Shown here: piece after piece, positions 17,466 to 26,172 of the stretch
Layout of the letters: each line of letters starts with the position of its first letter
Position numbering within the stretch: position 1 is the stretch's first letter
DNA from: Thiogranum sp963752745
Lineage (GTDB): Bacteria > Pseudomonadota > Gammaproteobacteria > DSM-19610
DNA length: 64,000 bases
Assembly (NCBI GenBank): GCA_963752745.1
Contig: CAVWAK010000006.1
Span: forward strand, 62,001 to 126,000
Direction of reading: 5' to 3'
Position numbers and translations under genes: made by a program
Notes under the pieces: generated by a model
What the model was told of the DNA's origin: nothing
Seen by the model: only the letters and a program-made list of their open reading frames with translations
The model's database searches: none

Positions 17466-17666
17466 ATGTTCCGGCGTTTGCTTGACGCGGTGGGTGTCTC
17501 TCTGGTCATCAGCGGTTTTATTGGGGCTGAAGCAGCAGCGATTACGTCTTCTGAATACCTCCCGCTTGCCGACGGCAATTCCGAGACCTACAGCGTCGAT
17601 GGGGCTCCCATCTTGACGCTTACAGTGGTGCGGGGTGCCACACTGATCATAATGCCACGCCGATAA
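17466..17666 (+). pseudogene. remnant of a secreted protein gene
   Basis: A 66-residue frame with a good ribosome site (AGGAGAG before ATG) and a signal peptide ending at AEAAA. It is followed by YLPLADGNSETYSVDG, a pattern like the start of larger exported proteins (FPLxxGNxWTY). The frame then ends abruptly in basic residues before a stop at 17666. The strong start with a missing body suggests a truncated gene, although a genuine short secreted peptide cannot be excluded. Confidence 0.5.
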
Positions 17667-17728
17667 CCAGGATTATCTCCTCCTGTAGCGTTACGTTTTA
17701 AGCTAAATGCTATAAACGGAGGGGAGGT

Positions 17729-18949
17729 ATGCTGAACATCATACTTGTGGTTATTGCAGCCATTGTGTTGCTGTTTATGTTCCATCCTCGTTTGACCAAA
17801 AGCGAGTCCTGGCACGCAACACTCACGCCACTCTCCTCCATAATCGGCAGCGGGTTTCTGATCATAGCGCCATTGCTTGCAAGCGTGGTCGGCGTGTATT
17901 CTCCATTCGCAGTCATGGGCATTGTTGTGCTCGCCTATGCCATAGGCGGTGTTATTCGCTTCAATATTACTCATGCCGAACCCCTCCTGCATGAAAAGAA
18001 AGACCACCCTGTAATATACAAAATCGATTTGTTCGCCAATACCGTGCTTTCATTCGCTTACGTGACTGCTGTTGCGTTCTATCTGTCACTGCTATCGTCT
18101 TTTCTACTGAACTACATAGGGTTTGGGGATTCACCTGGCCTGGAAAGAACCCTGACAACAATCATCATAGTTTTTATTGCTACGACGGGTTTTATACGCG
18201 GACTGGGTGGACTTGAGAAACTTGAAGCGTATTCAATGTCTCTGCAGTTATCTATTGTTGCGGCACTGTTGATTGGGATATTTGTATACGACTACAACTT
18301 CATACAATCTGAACGATCGCTCATCTTTGATGTCCAGGACAGAAGCTGGATAATCAAGGCGTGTATGCTGTTTGGTATTTTGCTGGTAGTTCAGGGGTTT
18401 GAGACATCGCGGTTTCTGGGTGAAAAATATTCTGCTGAAATCCGCGTACAGACCATGCGTCGAGCACAATTAATTTCAGGCGCCCTGTATGTAGTATCAG
18501 TCATTGCATTGATGCCGATTGTGCAACATCTCAACCTTGCGAATATCCAGATCTCAGAAATCGTTTCTGCAACCGGGCTGGCAGCAACCGTACTACCCTT
18601 GATGCTGATTGTAGCTGCGATCATGAGCCAGTTCAGTGCAGCTGTCGCTGATACTGTCGGTGCTGGATGCCTGGTGAGTGAAAGCAGTAGCGGAAATTTA
18701 TCGACCAACAAGTGTTACCTGGTGGTATCACTCTTCGCAATCATATTGATTTGGACTGCAGACCTCCTGGAAATCATCTCCTTCGCTTCACGTGCTTTTG
18801 CCCTGTATTACTTGTTGCAGTGTGTAGTTGCCCTCATTGCGAGCCACTATCATTACAAACGCAAAGCTCACCTCCTACAACGGGCGCGTTTTGCCACAGT
18901 TGCAATTATTCTGGCTTTTATTGTGATATTCGCGATCCCTGCCAAATAG
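17729..18949 (+). CDS. APC-superfamily-like integral membrane permease
   Basis: A 406-residue protein with about 11-12 hydrophobic segments and a very strong ribosome site (GGAGGGGAGGT). SSIIGSGFLIIAPLLA in the first unwound-helix region resembles the G-S-G motif of LeuT-fold amino-acid/APC permeases; a weak repeat of it is hard to see. The substrate is unknown. The coding sequence is more A+T-rich than the core genes. It lies between the remnant gene and the universal stress gene inside the repeat-bounded segment. Confidence 0.65.
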   Translation: MLNIILVVIAAIVLLFMFHPRLTKSESWHATLTPLSSIIGSGFLIIAPLLASVVGVYSPFAVMGIVVLAYAIGGVIRFNITHAEPLLHEKKDHPVIYKIDLFANTVLSFAYVTAVAFYLSLLSSFLLNYIGFGDSPGLERTLTTIIIVFIATTGFIRGLGGLEKLEAYSMSLQLSIVAALLIGIFVYDYNFIQSERSLIFDVQDRSWIIKACMLFGILLVVQGFETSRFLGEKYSAEIRVQTMRRAQLISGALYVVSVIALMPIVQHLNLANIQISEIVSATGLAATVLPLMLIVAAIMSQFSAAVADTVGAGCLVSESSSGNLSTNKCYLVVSLFAIILIWTADLLEIISFASRAFALYYLLQCVVALIASHYHYKRKAHLLQRARFATVAIILAFIVIFAIPAK

Positions 18950-19140
18950 ACGCTGGCATGGGAACTACTGAGGATTCATGTCGTTGCGTGGCAACCAGGA
19001 CCCGTGATATTTAAATAACATACCGATATTCATGATAATTATTACTGCATATCCAATAACTCTTGATTCTAGCCAGCCTGACCGTCCGATTAACCTGATA
19101 CAAGTCTGGTACTATTTTGTGTAACTGATGGAGAGAAGAC

Positions 19141-19581
19141 ATGAAGCTTCTGGTGGCAGTAGACCTTTCTGAATCCACACAAACCATTGTGGAAAAAGTC
19201 GAAGAAATTAGCAAAGAATGTCCAGCAAAGGTGTGGATTCTGCATAACGCAGAGCCTGAGCCAGACATCCTTGAATTTAAAGTGGATCCACTAGCAGCCC
19301 GGGAAAACCTTGCGAAAAAATTCCACAACGAGCATCGCCAGATTCAAGAGATTGCAAATCGATTGCGCAAGGCAGGCCTGGACGCTACGGCCCTTCTTGT
19401 GCACGGCGCAACGGTAGAATCAATTCTTAAGGAGGCCTCGGACCTGGATGTAGATATGATTGTTGTTGGTACTCATGGTCGAGGTGCGATGTATCAACTT
19501 CTTGTGGGTAGCGTCAGCGAAGGGATCCTTCATAAATCACGATACCCGGTCCTGGTTATCCCAACACATAAACGCACCTGA
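19141..19581 (+). CDS. universal stress protein (UspA family)
   Basis: A 146-residue single-domain Usp. The ATP-binding signature G-x2-G-x9-G-S is present as GTHGRGAMYQLLVGSVSEG, and VAVDLSES begins the first strand, so it belongs to the nucleotide-binding subgroup. The start has GGAGAGAAG just upstream. A TACTAT hexamer near 19110 may be the -10. A hairpin overlaps the stop codon. Confidence 0.88.
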   Translation: MKLLVAVDLSESTQTIVEKVEEISKECPAKVWILHNAEPEPDILEFKVDPLAARENLAKKFHNEHRQIQEIANRLRKAGLDATALLVHGATVESILKEASDLDVDMIVVGTHGRGAMYQLLVGSVSEGILHKSRYPVLVIPTHKRT

Positions 19582-19600
19582 CCCGACAATGGAGTCAGGT
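19576..19600 (+). terminator. hairpin overlapping the usp stop codon
   Basis: ACCTGAC and GTCAGGT form a 7-bp stem around an 11-nt loop, starting within the last codons of the usp gene. No T-run follows (CTAATATTCC), so it is a weak terminator candidate or a 3' stability element. Confidence 0.35.
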
Positions 19601-19752
19601 CTAATATTCCAATATCACACTCAGTCGTACGGGCTACATTCCCCTTTTGATGTCCGGTCCAGTGGCCGACAACCGAAGTGCGATTGCCGGATGTTAACGG
19701 CAAGTTATGCTGCATTCAGGAAGTACGAATGAACCTGGGGAATGTCGCATTC

Positions 19753-19876
19753 TGGCCGAACTTCCCCGTACCCACCAGCGCCAGGTTGCCGTACTCCCCA
19801 GACTTTGAACGGCAGGATTCAGGTCAAACCCAGACCTGGCAGAATGATTCCATATAAGCATCCGCTAACAGGCGGG
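19753..19876 (+). repeat. 124-bp direct repeat, copy R1
   Basis: This matches 24066-24189 in the same orientation with no gap and about 11 mismatches in 124 by hand count. It contains a small conserved stem (CAGGTC-AAACCCA-GACCTG) and ends in GGCGGG, with a GC-rich hairpin partner just outside. It occupies most of the gap between usp and the minus-strand gene that ends at 19865, and overlaps that gene's last 12 nt. Confidence 0.9.
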
Positions 19877-20212
19877 TGCCGCCCGACCGCCAACGGCTGC
19901 TGCTGGTGGTACCAGCACAAATTCGGCAAATTCCACAGCATCGAGATTCACACGAACTGAATGCAATGTTGTAGTCTTTTCCAGCGGGTTACCGCCGTAA
20001 TTCAGATTGCGCAGTATGACGTGCGGTGCGTCACCCTCCAGGTCGCTGGTGCGCCATTCAACCAGTGCCGGTGCCATGGCTGCCATGTACCCGCCGGGGA
20101 TGACGTCATAAAACGTTCTCAGCCGCATAATCCGGGTATTGTCTTCGGCCCAGGACAACAATTCGGCAGGGGACAGCATGCGATTATTGCCTTCAGATTT
20201 GACGTTGCTCAT
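19865..20212 (-). CDS. hypothetical protein
   Basis: A 115-residue soluble protein (MSNVKSEGNNRMLSPAELLSWAEDN...), slightly acidic, with no signal peptide or membrane segment. I do not recognise the family. Its last codons (RAAPAC) lie inside repeat R1, so the natural C-terminus may have been altered. It is divergent from the PDZ gene, with a 103-nt gap. Confidence 0.5.
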   Translation of the reverse strand: MSNVKSEGNNRMLSPAELLSWAEDNTRIMRLRTFYDVIPGGYMAAMAPALVEWRTSDLEGDAPHVILRNLNYGGNPLEKTTTLHSVRVNLDAVEFAEFVLVPPAAAVGGRAAPAC

Positions 20213-20315
20213 AGCTCAAAGAGTGAAGTATCGGAACAGATCCGGGAAGCCTTATTAGTGGAGAAGCACTGGTAGTGCTCGCTTGGTATCTGGTGACAGA
20301 GTAAAATTGCTCATT

Positions 20316-21155
20316 ATGTCACGACACTACCTGATAAACGCTGTATTACTTGGTATCGGCATATTTATAGGCTACACCCTGCTATCAAGCCGTAGCCAGG
20401 AAGAAAGCGTTGTCGATCGCGGGGGTTCTACCTCAGCGTGGTTGTTGAACGGCGGTCCTGTCCAGCCCGATGATTCGGGGGCGCTCGAAACCATTCAGCA
20501 AACATTGATCGAGGAAAGACAGGCACGTGAGCAGCTAAGGATAAGGCTTGAAGCACTGCAGATGCGGGTGGAGGGGCTGGAGCATACCTGGAGTACAGCC
20601 GCCGAGACGACGATAACCGCCAGTCCGAAACCGAAAACAGGTACTGTGCCGGTTGTTAAGTCCAGTGTTCAGGCACTCATTGAAGCCGGAATCAGCGAGG
20701 AGCAGGCGATTGGGTTGCAGCAACACCTGGATGAAAACGAACTTCAACAGCTCTACCTGCGCGACCGCGCCACCCGGGAAGGCTGGCTGAATACCTCGCG
20801 TTATAACAAGGAACGCCAGCAATACCTGAACGCCGTGACGAAGCTGCGCGACGAGGTCGATGACGACGTCTTTGACCGGCTTTTGTATGCCCTCGGACGC
20901 GCAAACCGGGTTGTGATAAAGGATATTATGCAGAATTCAGTCGCTGGCCAGTATGGTCTGCAGGGTGGTGACAGCATAATTGAATACGATGGTCAGCGAA
21001 TTTATAACAGTAACGAACTCAGCTCACTGGTGACGCAGGGTGGCTCCGGTGTTATGACACTGGTACGGGTAAAACGTGGGGGGGAAATCCTCGATATTTA
21101 CCTGCCCCGTGGTCCGCTTGGTATACGCATGTCCGCTACGCGGATTAAGCCCTGA
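20316..21155 (+). CDS. single-pass membrane protein with coiled coil and C-terminal PDZ domain
   Basis: A 279-residue protein from the ATG at 20316 (MSRHYLINAVLLGIGI...); a TTG at 20283 would add 11 residues. One membrane segment spans about residues 6-23, followed by a Ser/Gly-rich stretch, a coiled coil (about 58-95), a Pro/Thr-rich linker and a helical region. A PDZ domain follows (about 195-270, with GLQGGDSIIEYDGQRIY). The layout is that of a periplasm-facing scaffold, as in GspC-like or protease-associated PDZ proteins, but no protease domain is present. Confidence 0.7.
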   Translation: MSRHYLINAVLLGIGIFIGYTLLSSRSQEESVVDRGGSTSAWLLNGGPVQPDDSGALETIQQTLIEERQAREQLRIRLEALQMRVEGLEHTWSTAAETTITASPKPKTGTVPVVKSSVQALIEAGISEEQAIGLQQHLDENELQQLYLRDRATREGWLNTSRYNKERQQYLNAVTKLRDEVDDDVFDRLLYALGRANRVVIKDIMQNSVAGQYGLQGGDSIIEYDGQRIYNSNELSSLVTQGGSGVMTLVRVKRGGEILDIYLPRGPLGIRMSATRIKP

Positions 21156-21263
21156 AAACACGGGAATATCGGAAAGGAGGGGCAGAGGGATATAATTTAG
21201 CCATCCTGTCTCCCTTAAAATTCAGAGTTCTTCATCATCAGCTGCTTCATAGAATAATAATAG

Positions 21264-21310
21264 GAATAACAGGGGACACAGAATAACAGGGGACAGACCA
21301 CGTTTTTAGC
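21264..21310 (+). repeat. tandem 15-mer next to a RAYT-type terminal motif
   Basis: GAATAACAGGGGACA occurs twice, at 21264-21278 and 21281-21295, and runs into GACAGACCACGTTTTTAG. The latter resembles sequences found at the ends of IS200-like/REP-associated transposase elements in many Proteobacteria. No transposase is present here, so this looks like an element remnant. It lies in the 338-nt gap 21156-21493, where I see no gene. Confidence 0.5.
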
Positions 21311-21493
21311 GGATTCTGTGATCCGTTGGAATGGCGCCTATTGGCAGCCCTTTCCAGTCATTCAATAATCTGAACGTCACCCCTGTTGACTGTTATTGCC
21401 CTGTCAGCATTTCGTCTAATTGATATACGAACAGGATTTTAATAACGTGTTGTTCGAGACCTCAATTCACCAATTATCGAAGTATATAATCCA

Positions 21494-22207
21494 ATGCCAA
21501 AAACGTATGTGTTGGTCCACGGCCTAGCCCACGGTGGCTGGTGCTGGAAAAGAGTGGCGGACCGTCTGCGGGCGGCCGGTCATGATGTATTCACCCCGAC
21601 GCAGACCGGATTGGGCGAACGAAGTCACCTCCTTTCGGCGGATATAGGGATCAGTGTCTTCGTTGAGGACTTGGTAAACGTTATTGAGTACGAGGAAATC
21701 AGCGACATTATTCTTGTTGGCCACAGCTTCGGTGGCATGGCAATCACCGGGGTAGCCGACATGATGCCTGAGCGGATACGGCACATCGTGTACCTGGATG
21801 CGATCGTGCCGCATGATGGCCAGAGCGTTTTCAGCCAGTTACCGGAGTCTGTGGTAAACGAGCGCATGAAGATGGCGAACGACCATGACGGAGGCAAGAG
21901 CTTCCCGCCATTCGATCCTGAAGCCTTTGAGGTGACGGACCCCGATGATGTAGCGTGGCTTAAAAGACGACTGACGCCTCACCCGGTAAAGACATACGTC
22001 GAGCCGATCTCACTGAAGAATCCGCCGGCCCATAACCTGAACAGGACATATATCCGGTGTACCAAACCTGGCTATCCACCAGTGGAAACCACTGCTACGT
22101 GGTTGAAACAGCAATCAGGGTGGAACTATATCGAATTGGCGTCGGGACATGATGCGCCCGTCACCGCACCTGCAGAACTAACAGAGATCCTGCTCAATAT
22201 CGGCTAA
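21494..22207 (+). CDS. alpha/beta hydrolase of the hydroxynitrile-lyase/methylesterase type
   Basis: A 237-residue alpha/beta hydrolase. VLVHGLAHGGWCW is the oxyanion region, the nucleophile is Ser in GHSFGG, and the catalytic His is in ASGHDAPVTAPAEL. The compact size and these motifs match the plant hydroxynitrile lyase / salicylate esterase and bacterial EstC-like group. The substrate is unknown. It lies inside the direct-repeat-bounded segment, next to an insertion sequence. Confidence 0.85.
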   Translation: MPKTYVLVHGLAHGGWCWKRVADRLRAAGHDVFTPTQTGLGERSHLLSADIGISVFVEDLVNVIEYEEISDIILVGHSFGGMAITGVADMMPERIRHIVYLDAIVPHDGQSVFSQLPESVVNERMKMANDHDGGKSFPPFDPEAFEVTDPDDVAWLKRRLTPHPVKTYVEPISLKNPPAHNLNRTYIRCTKPGYPPVETTATWLKQQSGWNYIELASGHDAPVTAPAELTEILLNIG

Positions 22208-22536
22208 TCCCATTGGGCAGAATAAGAGTGGGTATGGAGGTTGTATCTAGCTTCTTGTTGTATGTCCTGAACGGCAACTCCTTTAATCGGGCACTAAAGT
22301 CAAGCTCCCATGTTCAATAGGATTCTCCCAGGGTTCGTCGCTGTGTGGGTCAAGCTCCTTTCCGCAGTCGGCTGATTATGGATGCTTCAGCTCGCTGCAC
22401 GCATAAGTCGGACAGAATGGAGAGCCATGCTTTTGGGCGCGTTTTAATGCGCAGTTGCCATTTTCGGCTTCATCCAGACATTCGTCCACACGAGGGACGT
22501 TCCCGCTAAAGTCCTACAGATTATGGCCCACGTCAT

Positions 22537-23571
22537 TCATGCCGTGGCGTCCGTAGAACTGTATCGGAAATCGGTGTCGTCGACCCACATCTTGTGCAGG
22601 ATAACGGCAAGCTTACGCGCCACGGCGATCACTGCACGCCGATGGCCCTTTGTTTTTGCCAGCCGTAGCCCCCAGACCTTGAGGGATGACCATTCCGCCG
22701 AGCGGACTACCAGCGAGTGTGCAGCAACATAGAGCGCCGATCGGACATCGGGATCGCCTGCCTTGGAGATGCGACCCGGATTATCGACTTCCCCGGACTG
22801 ATAGCGTCTGGGTGTGAGTCCAAAATGGGCTGCCACGGTTCGTGAGCGACTAAAGCGGGTGGGGTCATCGACACCGGCCTTGAAGGTCAGGGCCGTGACC
22901 GGTCCGACACCGGGGACGGTCATCAGGCGCTGGCAGACACCATCTTCACGCGCCAGTGCTCTGGCCTGGCTATCCAGATTGAGATAGGTCTTGTACAGCA
23001 CCAGCCGGGCATCCAGCAACGGAATCAATGATTGGGATATTGTTATGTGTGTTTCGAGCGCATCACGGACGTGGGTGTCGAAGGTGCCATGCTTGAGGGG
23101 GGCTGGCAAGCGGATGCCGAGCAGGCGCACCAGTCCCCTGACTTCGTTCTCGAGATCAACGCACTTCTTCAACACCGCCTTGCGGCTCGACAGCAGTACA
23201 CGAATCAAGTGGCTCTCCATGCTCTTGACGTGCACCCGGCTGTACCAGCCAGTGCGCAGGATCTGGGCAATGCCACGGGCATCGTTCTTGTCGGTCTTGT
23301 TGCGCATGGCAGACAGAGCTGCGCTCACTTGACGCGCTTCCAGGCATATAACTTCGTATCCGGCGGCCTGCAGCCCGTAGGCTAGATACTGGGTCAAGGC
23401 ACCCGCCTCGAAGCCTACCGACCGAATCCCCAGGTTAAATGCCTTCAGGCAGGTGACAATCTCTTCGACATCCGATGAGGTCTTGCCTTCGTACTGGATA
23501 GCACCCTCATCATCAACGGTACAGATAGAAACAGAACGGAGTGAAACATCCAATGCTGTATGGTAAGCCAT
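22537..23571 (-). CDS. IS110 family DEDD transposase
   Basis: A 344-residue transposase from the ATG at 23571, which has GGGAG upstream; the frame extends further but without family similarity. The RuvC-like N-terminal domain shows ALDVS (Asp8), GFEAG and KTDKNDARG. The C-terminal Transposase_20 domain has TVPGVGPVTA, FGLTPRRYQSGE and the Ser-containing ISKAGDPDVRSAL. Both domains look intact, so the enzyme may be active. The long 5' non-coding arm suits the IS110 rather than the IS1111 group. Confidence 0.93.
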   Translation of the reverse strand: MAYHTALDVSLRSVSICTVDDEGAIQYEGKTSSDVEEIVTCLKAFNLGIRSVGFEAGALTQYLAYGLQAAGYEVICLEARQVSAALSAMRNKTDKNDARGIAQILRTGWYSRVHVKSMESHLIRVLLSSRKAVLKKCVDLENEVRGLVRLLGIRLPAPLKHGTFDTHVRDALETHITISQSLIPLLDARLVLYKTYLNLDSQARALAREDGVCQRLMTVPGVGPVTALTFKAGVDDPTRFSRSRTVAAHFGLTPRRYQSGEVDNPGRISKAGDPDVRSALYVAAHSLVVRSAEWSSLKVWGLRLAKTKGHRRAVIAVARKLAVILHKMWVDDTDFRYSSTDATA

Positions 23572-23821
23572 GATCGTACTCCCAGTGGTGTTCATGTCTC
23601 GTGAGTTTACTGAGAACTTGACGATAATCGTCAGCCCGATTACCGATGCTTTTGGCCGGACTTCACCGTACGCGGCAGTGCCAGGCAAAAGGCTCTGTCT
23701 AGGCCGCGAGCGGCTGGTTACCGGCAGATAGGAGACCATCCTGAAATAAGAAAACTCCGGCACAACGGTCGGGGCTGTATTGTCATCTATAGAAACGCCC
23801 CGGTAGTTGGGCGGTCTTGCT

Positions 23822-23886
23822 GGTGGCTTTGCCCACCTTCAGAGCTGTTAGGCTTTCCTAACTACTCCTGCAAGTACCGTGCTTGC
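23822..23886 (-). ncRNA. candidate bridge-RNA region of the IS110 element
   Basis: Upstream of the transposase, three consecutive stem-loops read on the minus strand: GCAAG-CACGGTA-CTTGC, GTTAGG-AAAG-CCTAAC and GGTGG-GCAAAG-CCACC. IS110-group elements encode their bridge RNA in the 5' arm. The location and structure fit, but the guide loops could not be matched to target and donor, so this is a candidate only and its ends are approximate. Confidence 0.4.
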
Positions 23887-24065
23887 CGAGGCGTCAGAGG
23901 GGTGAAGATCGTTGCCCTTATGGCTCTGGCAGACCTCAGTGGCTTGCCCTCTCTTTTTTTCACCCTCCTAACATTAAGTATAGCTGCAGATTTCGGAGTC
24001 GCTGCCTTACTAGCTCGTCATAGCCTTCGGGGTGCTGTTTTTATATTGTGTTAAAGGTCCAAAGT

Positions 24066-24189
24066 TGGCCGAACTTCCCCGTACCCACCAGCGCCAGGCT
24101 GTGGCACTCCCCGGACTTTGAACGGCAGATTTCAGGTCAAACCCAGACCTAGCGGACTGATACCATATAAGCATCCGCTAACAGGCGGG
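24066..24189 (+). repeat. 124-bp direct repeat, copy R2
   Basis: This is the second copy of 19753-19876, same orientation, about 91% identical by hand count. It lies directly outside the 5' arm of the IS110 element and before the TVP38 gene. The internal stem is retained as AGGTC-AAACCCA-GACCT. Confidence 0.9.
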
Positions 24190-24264
24190 AGACGCCCCCT
24201 TCAGGTCATTCGGCGAACTCGAATGAAAGTGATGCAGCAATACCCGGCTGGCCTTACTTTCGCT

Positions 24265-24921
24265 TCACGCGAACCGATTGCTTCGTAATTTGATAAACAG
24301 ATACGGGATAAGGATGATGACGATAAGCAGTCCCATGATCAGTAACATCTGTGGCTGGATTTCCTCACCTGCAATGGCCTTGCGACTGGTATAGCCTGCA
24401 TAGGAATAGGCAATTACGCGGGGGAAAATACATATAAAGGTAACCGTAACGAAGTGGAGGAGGCGTATGCGGGTCAGTCCAAGCGCATAATTGAGCATGG
24501 TGAAAGGAACAACCGGCACCAGGCGTACCAGCAACACAAAGCGCCATCCTTTGGCCTCTACACCTGCCTTGAATTCTTTTACATTGTCTGCAAGTTTCTT
24601 CTCCACCCAGTCGGCGGCGAGATAGCGTGCTACAAGAAAGGTGAGGGTGGCGCCCAATATGGCACTGAGCTGGTTGTAGATACTCCCCCACAGCGGCCCG
24701 AACAGGGCGCCTCCCATCAGGCTCAGTAGCGTGCCAGGGAAAAAGAGCAGGGTCATCACAATATAGAACAGCGCAAACAAAAGCGGTGCCGACACCGGAT
24801 GGTCAGCAAGCCAGTTCTCCAGTGTGATGACATCGATTTGATCGCGGTAAATAAACACAGCTATCGCGCCAAGGGCGAGTAAGATAGTCAGTGCAAGACG
24901 TGCTGTACGGTTAGGCTTCAT
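24265..24921 (-). CDS. TVP38/TMEM64 (VTT domain) membrane protein
   Basis: A 218-residue inner-membrane protein with about five hydrophobic segments. The VTT/SNARE-associated motifs are visible: FFPGTLLSLMGGALFGPLWG, then FLVLLVRLVPVVPFTMLNYALG-like sequence (F/RLxPxxPFxxxNY) and a basic C-terminus. The family is related to DedA proteins and linked to lipid scrambling or membrane homeostasis; the exact function is not known. Confidence 0.85.
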   Translation of the reverse strand: MKPNRTARLALTILLALGAIAVFIYRDQIDVITLENWLADHPVSAPLLFALFYIVMTLLFFPGTLLSLMGGALFGPLWGSIYNQLSAILGATLTFLVARYLAADWVEKKLADNVKEFKAGVEAKGWRFVLLVRLVPVVPFTMLNYALGLTRIRLLHFVTVTFICIFPRVIAYSYAGYTSRKAIAGEEIQPQMLLIMGLLIVIILIPYLFIKLRSNRFA

Positions 24922-25186
24922 CTGTTCGTTTATTGCGCTGGTTGATGGCTTACACTGCTAATTATGGATTTATAAAGCTAAAACTAGCATGACGGGCATC
25001 GAACTGCAGATTAGTGTGGTCAGCATGGCGAATAACTGACTAATCTGACCTGTTATTGAACTGGCAGGCTGACTGATAGGGTTTTTACTTTTAACAAATC
25101 AATAATCTTCAATAAGATGGAAGTCAAACATCCCACTGCTTTTCTCTGCCTCTGTTCTGATTCGATTATTCTATACTTGTTTGAGT

Positions 25187-26044
25187 ATGGCTAGCCGATT
25201 CCTGATTTTGTTTACCTTTTTCACGATGTTTTCAAGCTTAACTTCTGCTGAGCAGGAGGATGGCTATATGAAACCGGAGCAGATTGTTTGTGGGCTAAAA
25301 GAACCCTTTATTTTTTGGCTATGGAGCAGTCTGGCAGGCAGCCCAAATGCAGATCGATTGGCAGGATTGCGAAATGTTGAGGATATATCTTTTGAGACAA
25401 AAGATAATAGAACATTGCGTGGTTACAAACTGAAAGCAACTGGAAGTGAAGGGCAGGCGTCTTTGCCGAAGGGTTACCTGCTGGTCTTGCAGGGAAATGC
25501 CATTTTGGCGGATCAAATAATTGATGAGTTTACTCATTTTTCATCAGCAGGGTTTGATGTTTATATCTATGATTTTCGCGGCTATGGTCGTTCTGAAGGT
25601 AAGCGGAGACTTAAAGCAATTATTAGTGACTATGTGGAAATTCTCGCTGCACTCCATTCGTCTGATTATGAGCAACAATTCGTCTATGCCATGTCGTTCG
25701 GTGGTATCGCGTTCCTGGATGGATTTGAGATGCACGGTAAGCTGGATCGCATTATTGTTGATTCTACACCGAGTCGTCTATCTGATTATGGGTGCCCATC
25801 AGAATATGATCCCGTTAACCATCTTCCGGAAGATTGTAGTCATTTCCTGTATATTGTCGGGCAGAATGACAGGGTGGTCCCGACCTCCATGTCACTCGAA
25901 TTAGTGGAAACAGCACGAAAACGAAGTGCGGTGATACTAAGTGATGAAGAGTTTGGACACCCTTTCATGGATTATGACCGGTCGGTGCATAGGCGACGTA
26001 TGAAGGTTATTGAAAAATACCTGCTCTACAACGAAAAATCATAA
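25187..26044 (+). CDS. exported alpha/beta hydrolase
   Basis: About 285 residues with an N-terminal signal peptide ending near TSAEQ. Hydrolase features are YDFRGYGRSEG, the nucleophile region AMSFGGIAFLDGF (xMSFGG in place of the usual GxSxG), the Asp region VGQNDRVVP, and a His in FGHPFMDYD. It resembles the BEM46/YfhR-like serine hydrolases. The start at 25187 (ATG) is chosen over the TTG at 25181. Codon use is A+T-richer than in flanking core genes, consistent with transfer. Confidence 0.75.
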   Translation: MASRFLILFTFFTMFSSLTSAEQEDGYMKPEQIVCGLKEPFIFWLWSSLAGSPNADRLAGLRNVEDISFETKDNRTLRGYKLKATGSEGQASLPKGYLLVLQGNAILADQIIDEFTHFSSAGFDVYIYDFRGYGRSEGKRRLKAIISDYVEILAALHSSDYEQQFVYAMSFGGIAFLDGFEMHGKLDRIIVDSTPSRLSDYGCPSEYDPVNHLPEDCSHFLYIVGQNDRVVPTSMSLELVETARKRSAVILSDEEFGHPFMDYDRSVHRRRMKVIEKYLLYNEKS

Positions 26045-26172
26045 CCAGTATGCTCGATTTAGTCGGAATCGCCAGAAAGAAAGCAGCATAACCATCAAAG
26101 TAATATCAACAGGGACGTAGGCTTCGTTCGCCGTTTTTTGTTTTTGGGAACGGCAAGTTTTGGCCGACTCCC

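Larger units (their letters stand above)
22208..24065 (-). mobile_element. IS110-family insertion sequence (ends not defined)
   Basis: A complete IS110-type transposase gene is flanked by long non-coding arms: about 330 nt after the hydrolase on the 3' side and about 490 nt on the 5' side, up to repeat R2. IS110 elements make no target duplication and carry no long terminal inverted repeats, so the ends cannot be set by inspection. The coordinates given are outer limits. Confidence 0.6.

Noticed and set aside
23572..23763. 64-residue N-terminal extension of the IS110 transposase
   Set aside because: It does not resemble IS110 proteins; the ATG at 23571 starts the conserved RuvC-like domain and has a ribosome site.
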